A model generated the notes under the pieces. The model was not told where the DNA came from, searched no databases, and worked only from the letters and a program-made list of their open reading frames with translations. Below are positions 61,912 through 64,000 of a stretch of DNA of 64,000 bases, piece after piece (the stretch's first letter is position 1; every line of letters begins with the position of its first letter). The stretch is from Flammeovirgaceae bacterium UBA2366 (GTDB lineage: Bacteria; Bacteroidota; Bacteroidia; Cytophagales; Cyclobacteriaceae): contig DDTK01000012.1 of assembly GCA_002344065.1 (NCBI GenBank), forward strand, positions 1 to 64,000, read 5' to 3'. Both the position numbers and the translations under genes were made by a program.

Positions 61912-62826
61912 GTGGATAAAAATCAATTAGTCAGTCTGCTGAATCATTTTTCTGGCTCTACTGCTGATGAAGCTGTGGAAGTTAATGCGTTAGCCGGCAA
62001 CTATCCGTATAGTCAGCTGTTGGAAGCCCTGGCAGCCCGGGTCTCTAAAGATCACCAACTCAAAGACCATCAGGTTACTTTGCAGCGCGCAGCGGTTTAT
62101 TCCACCGATCGATCTGTGCTCAAGGAAATAATGACAGCAGTTACTGAAGTGAGTCAGGCTGATGAAAGGGTGGCTCAAGAAAGCCTGCAACAAGAACCAG
62201 TTTTAAGCCAAAAAGGACCATCGCAAATTCCAACCAATACAGACTATGCTGATGAAGTGATTCACGATCTGGAACGGCTTCAGGAATTGAAGCATAATTT
62301 TGAAGCACTGTTTGATCAGGATGGCGTTGCGCTTCCTGTTGTAAAACCAGCAATCACAAAACCCGAAAAGGAAAAGAAAATTTCCAAAAAAGAACGGATT
62401 ATTCAAATGGCCAGAGAATTGGAAAAGAATAGCGAAGCTCCTGCTGCAACCGATTCAATTCCTGCCAAAAAGAAAGCAAAAAAATCCACTGAGCTTGACC
62501 CAATTGTAAGTGAGATTAAAGCAACCCGCAAAAAAGTTCAGCCTGAAAGTGAAAAGACTAAAGAGCAGATTGAAATCATTGATCAGTTTATAAAAACCAA
62601 ACCCCATCTTGTTCCATCTGCAGCAACCGCTGAAGAGAATCCCGACCTGGCATCAACCCTTAAAAGCGGTGAATTTAGTGACCATATTGTTTCTGAAACG
62701 CTTGCCGAAATCCTTATCCGGCAAGGCAAAAAGGATAAAGCTATTGAAGTGTACAAAAAGCTGATTTGGAAGTTTCCACAAAAAAAGGCTTACTTTGCGG
62801 CTCAAATTGAAGATTTAAGGAAATAA
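61912..62826 (+). CDS. Cytoplasmic charged protein with C-terminal TPR-like unit
   Basis: 304 residues from GTG at 61912. The N-terminal ~80 residues are helical (LVSLLNHFSGSTADEAVEVNALAGNYPYSQLLEALAARVS ... YSTDRSVLKEIM), followed by a Lys/Glu-rich disordered middle (about 90-240) and a final TPR-like unit (FSDHIVSETLAEILIRQGKKDKAIEVYKKLIWKFPQKKAYFAAQIEDL). No signal peptide or TM segment. It sits between lptE and secG (3 bp before secG), so the gene order hints at an envelope-biogenesis role. I do not recognise a named family. Confidence 0.75.
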   Translation: MDKNQLVSLLNHFSGSTADEAVEVNALAGNYPYSQLLEALAARVSKDHQLKDHQVTLQRAAVYSTDRSVLKEIMTAVTEVSQADERVAQESLQQEPVLSQKGPSQIPTNTDYADEVIHDLERLQELKHNFEALFDQDGVALPVVKPAITKPEKEKKISKKERIIQMARELEKNSEAPAATDSIPAKKKAKKSTELDPIVSEIKATRKKVQPESEKTKEQIEIIDQFIKTKPHLVPSAATAEENPDLASTLKSGEFSDHIVSETLAEILIRQGKKDKAIEVYKKLIWKFPQKKAYFAAQIEDLRK

Positions 62827-62829
62827 GCT

Positions 62830-63165
62830 ATGTTCAGTTTCATTGTAGGGCTCATTATTTTTGTTTGTTTTTTGTTGGTTGTGGTCATTCTGGCCCAAAA
62901 TTCAAAGGGTGGCGGATTATCCAGTCAGTTCGGTGGTTCAGGCGCAGCCAATATTATTGGGGTAAAAAAAACTGGCGATTTGTTAGAGCGATTGACCTGG
63001 GGATTTGTGATTACCATCATGGTTCTTACCCTTACCCTCTCAACGAATTTAGTAACCCCTTCGGCTGGTTCAGGTAATGATATTTTGGATAAAGCTGGTG
63101 AACAAGCTGCACCTGCTACTACCACACCTGTAATGCCCGAAGAGCAAGACGATAACAACGAGTAA
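62830..63165 (+). CDS. secG: Preprotein translocase subunit SecG
   Basis: 111 residues, typical SecG: TM1 (FSFIVGLIIFVCFLLVVVILAQ), the conserved loop NSKGGGLSSQFGGSGAANIIGVKKTGDLLERLTW, TM2 (GFVITIMVLTLTLSTNLV), and an acidic, Ala/Pro-rich tail. It is part of the SecYEG channel. It starts 3 bp after the upstream gene and is followed by a strong terminator. Confidence 0.95.
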   Translation: MFSFIVGLIIFVCFLLVVVILAQNSKGGGLSSQFGGSGAANIIGVKKTGDLLERLTWGFVITIMVLTLTLSTNLVTPSAGSGNDILDKAGEQAAPATTTPVMPEEQDDNNE

Positions 63166-63183
63166 TTAATAATTACGTTCATC

Positions 63184-63213
63184 AAAAACCTGATGTTTTC
63201 CCATCAGGTTTTT
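63184..63213 (+). terminator. Bidirectional intrinsic terminator
   Basis: Perfect 12-bp stem AAAAACCTGATG / CATCAGGTTTTT with a 6-nt loop, followed by TTT on the plus strand and preceded by A-rich sequence, so it can end both the secG transcript (plus) and the converging minus-strand gene, whose stop codon is at 63214-63216. Confidence 0.85.
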
Positions 63214-63930
63214 TTATGCGGCTGCTGAAATGTGCTTTACAAACAAACGCTTGGCTACCGGCATAAATGTTTCATGAAAGGGGAACTTCATCCGGGAAAG
63301 AATAAGGTATGTTGCCGGATTGGGTAAGTCCTTAAACTTCCTGATCAAATCAAGTTTAAGTTGCTCATACGTGTGCACCGGTGTTTTTGTAACCGATTCA
63401 ATAAATTCTGTATTTAAACTACGCAACTGCTCGTGGGCATCTTCAAAGATGCTAACCTGGTAGCGATAAACCTGGGTTTCCTTTTCCGGAGGTTGCGCAA
63501 CAAATAAATAACCCTCCTTTGCATACAATGGGGTAACGCCAATTGGTGATATCTCACACTGCGATTCTACATATTCAAAAATTACCGCACCTTCCTTGAG
63601 GGAATCCTTTACTTGGGGAATTGAAAATTCAATGATCGATTCGAGTTCACTCATGATCGCATCGTCTTCAACGAGCTGACGATAACTGAGTTCAAGTTTC
63701 TTGAACTCCTCCAGCGAAAGTTCTTTCGGAAACGATTCTTTCAGCAAGGTTTTGTTTTCCTTTATGGCCAGCAGGTTTCGGTAGTGGAATACCAGGTCTG
63801 CCATATCGGGGTAGAGTTCTACCCTTCCGAAAGATGCCTTGACCCGTTTCAAATAGGCCAGTAGAATGTACTTCTTATATTCAAAATCGATCAGTCCCTG
63901 AGTTATCCAATCCTTCGATAATCGCTCCAT
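63214..63930 (-). CDS. Conserved-type protein of unknown function
   Basis: 238 residues, mixed helix/strand, no signal peptide or TM segment. Recognisable stretches are QGLIDFEYKKYILLAYLKRVKASFGRVELYPDMADLVFHYRNLLAIKENK, VEDDAIMSELESIIEFSIPQVKDSLKEGAVIFEYVE, and a C-terminal LPNPATYLILSRMKFPFHETFMPVAKRLFVKHISAAA. I recall similar hypothetical proteins in Cytophagales but no function. The gene stands alone, ending at a shared terminator. Confidence 0.75.
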   Translation of the reverse strand: MERLSKDWITQGLIDFEYKKYILLAYLKRVKASFGRVELYPDMADLVFHYRNLLAIKENKTLLKESFPKELSLEEFKKLELSYRQLVEDDAIMSELESIIEFSIPQVKDSLKEGAVIFEYVESQCEISPIGVTPLYAKEGYLFVAQPPEKETQVYRYQVSIFEDAHEQLRSLNTEFIESVTKTPVHTYEQLKLDLIRKFKDLPNPATYLILSRMKFPFHETFMPVAKRLFVKHISAAA

Positions 63931-63947
63931 ACCTTCTATTTTGACCT

Positions 63948-63978
63948 AAAAATTAAACAATTGTTAAAACTCTGTCAA
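63948..63978 (-). promoter_or_regulatory. Possible promoter of the 63214-63930 gene
   Basis: The minus strand has TTG (63976-63978), 20 nt, TAATTTTT (63948-63955), one base off TAnnTTTG, 17 bp upstream of the ATG. Confidence 0.35.
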
Positions 63979-64000
63979 CTGCCGGTTTATATCCGGTTTA

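Overview
The window reads as chromosomal DNA of a Bacteroidota, most likely Cytophagales/Cyclobacteriaceae-like. The evidence is AT-leaning DNA, promoters of the TTTG-N19-TAnnTTTG type in place of -35/-10 boxes, two proteins with type IX secretion (T9SS) C-terminal sorting domains, many lipoproteins and TPR/beta-barrel envelope proteins, and the miaB / sigma54 activator / lptE / secG gene order common in this phylum. I found no rRNA, tRNA, CRISPR array, insertion sequence or prophage. Coding density is very high: no gap reaches 300 bp, and many neighbours overlap by 1-4 bp.

Layout. 0.1-5.6 kb: an ABC-F ATPase facing a minus-strand run of aldose 1-epimerase and an apparently frameshifted SUMF1/glycosidase-like exported protein. 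5.8-15.8 kb (minus): TPR protein, gyrA, outer-membrane protein, a COG3014/LpoB-like lipoprotein pair, rpe, and a T9SS-sorted subtilisin overlapping a lipoprotein. 15.9-19.2 kb: a TrpF-like protein lacking the catalytic Cys, an OmpR-type regulator, a glycosyltransferase and an LpxH-like phosphoesterase. 19.3-30.9 kb: a palindromic repeat, trmB, folC, a ParDE-type toxin-antitoxin pair, tonB-exbD-exbB, a SPOR protein, an outer-membrane beta-barrel, a giant TPR protein and holA. 30.9-35.3 kb: rhomboid protease, TerB-like protein, and a plus-strand two-component pair (sigma54 response regulator plus hybrid kinase with HPt).

35.3-53.4 kb is the most unusual part: a minus-strand four-gene operon of a membrane STAND NTPase with a WD40 propeller, a TPR/beta-barrel protein, a lipoprotein, and a 4,114-residue T9SS adhesin. 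The adhesin holds 15 tandem ~85-aa repeats followed by 16 repeats of exactly 90 aa (270 bp). The two-component pair converges on the adhesin with a 4-bp overlap. I propose the operon as a surface-adhesin system with a dedicated membrane NTPase; this is inference from gene order.

53.4-64 kb: a 12-TM transporter fused to HEAT repeats and a cyclic-nucleotide-binding domain, Skp/OmpH, an acidic unknown protein, a gamma-carbonic-anhydrase-like protein, then the plus-strand miaB / sigma54 activator / lptE / unknown / secG run ending at a strong bidirectional terminator shared with an unknown minus-strand gene.
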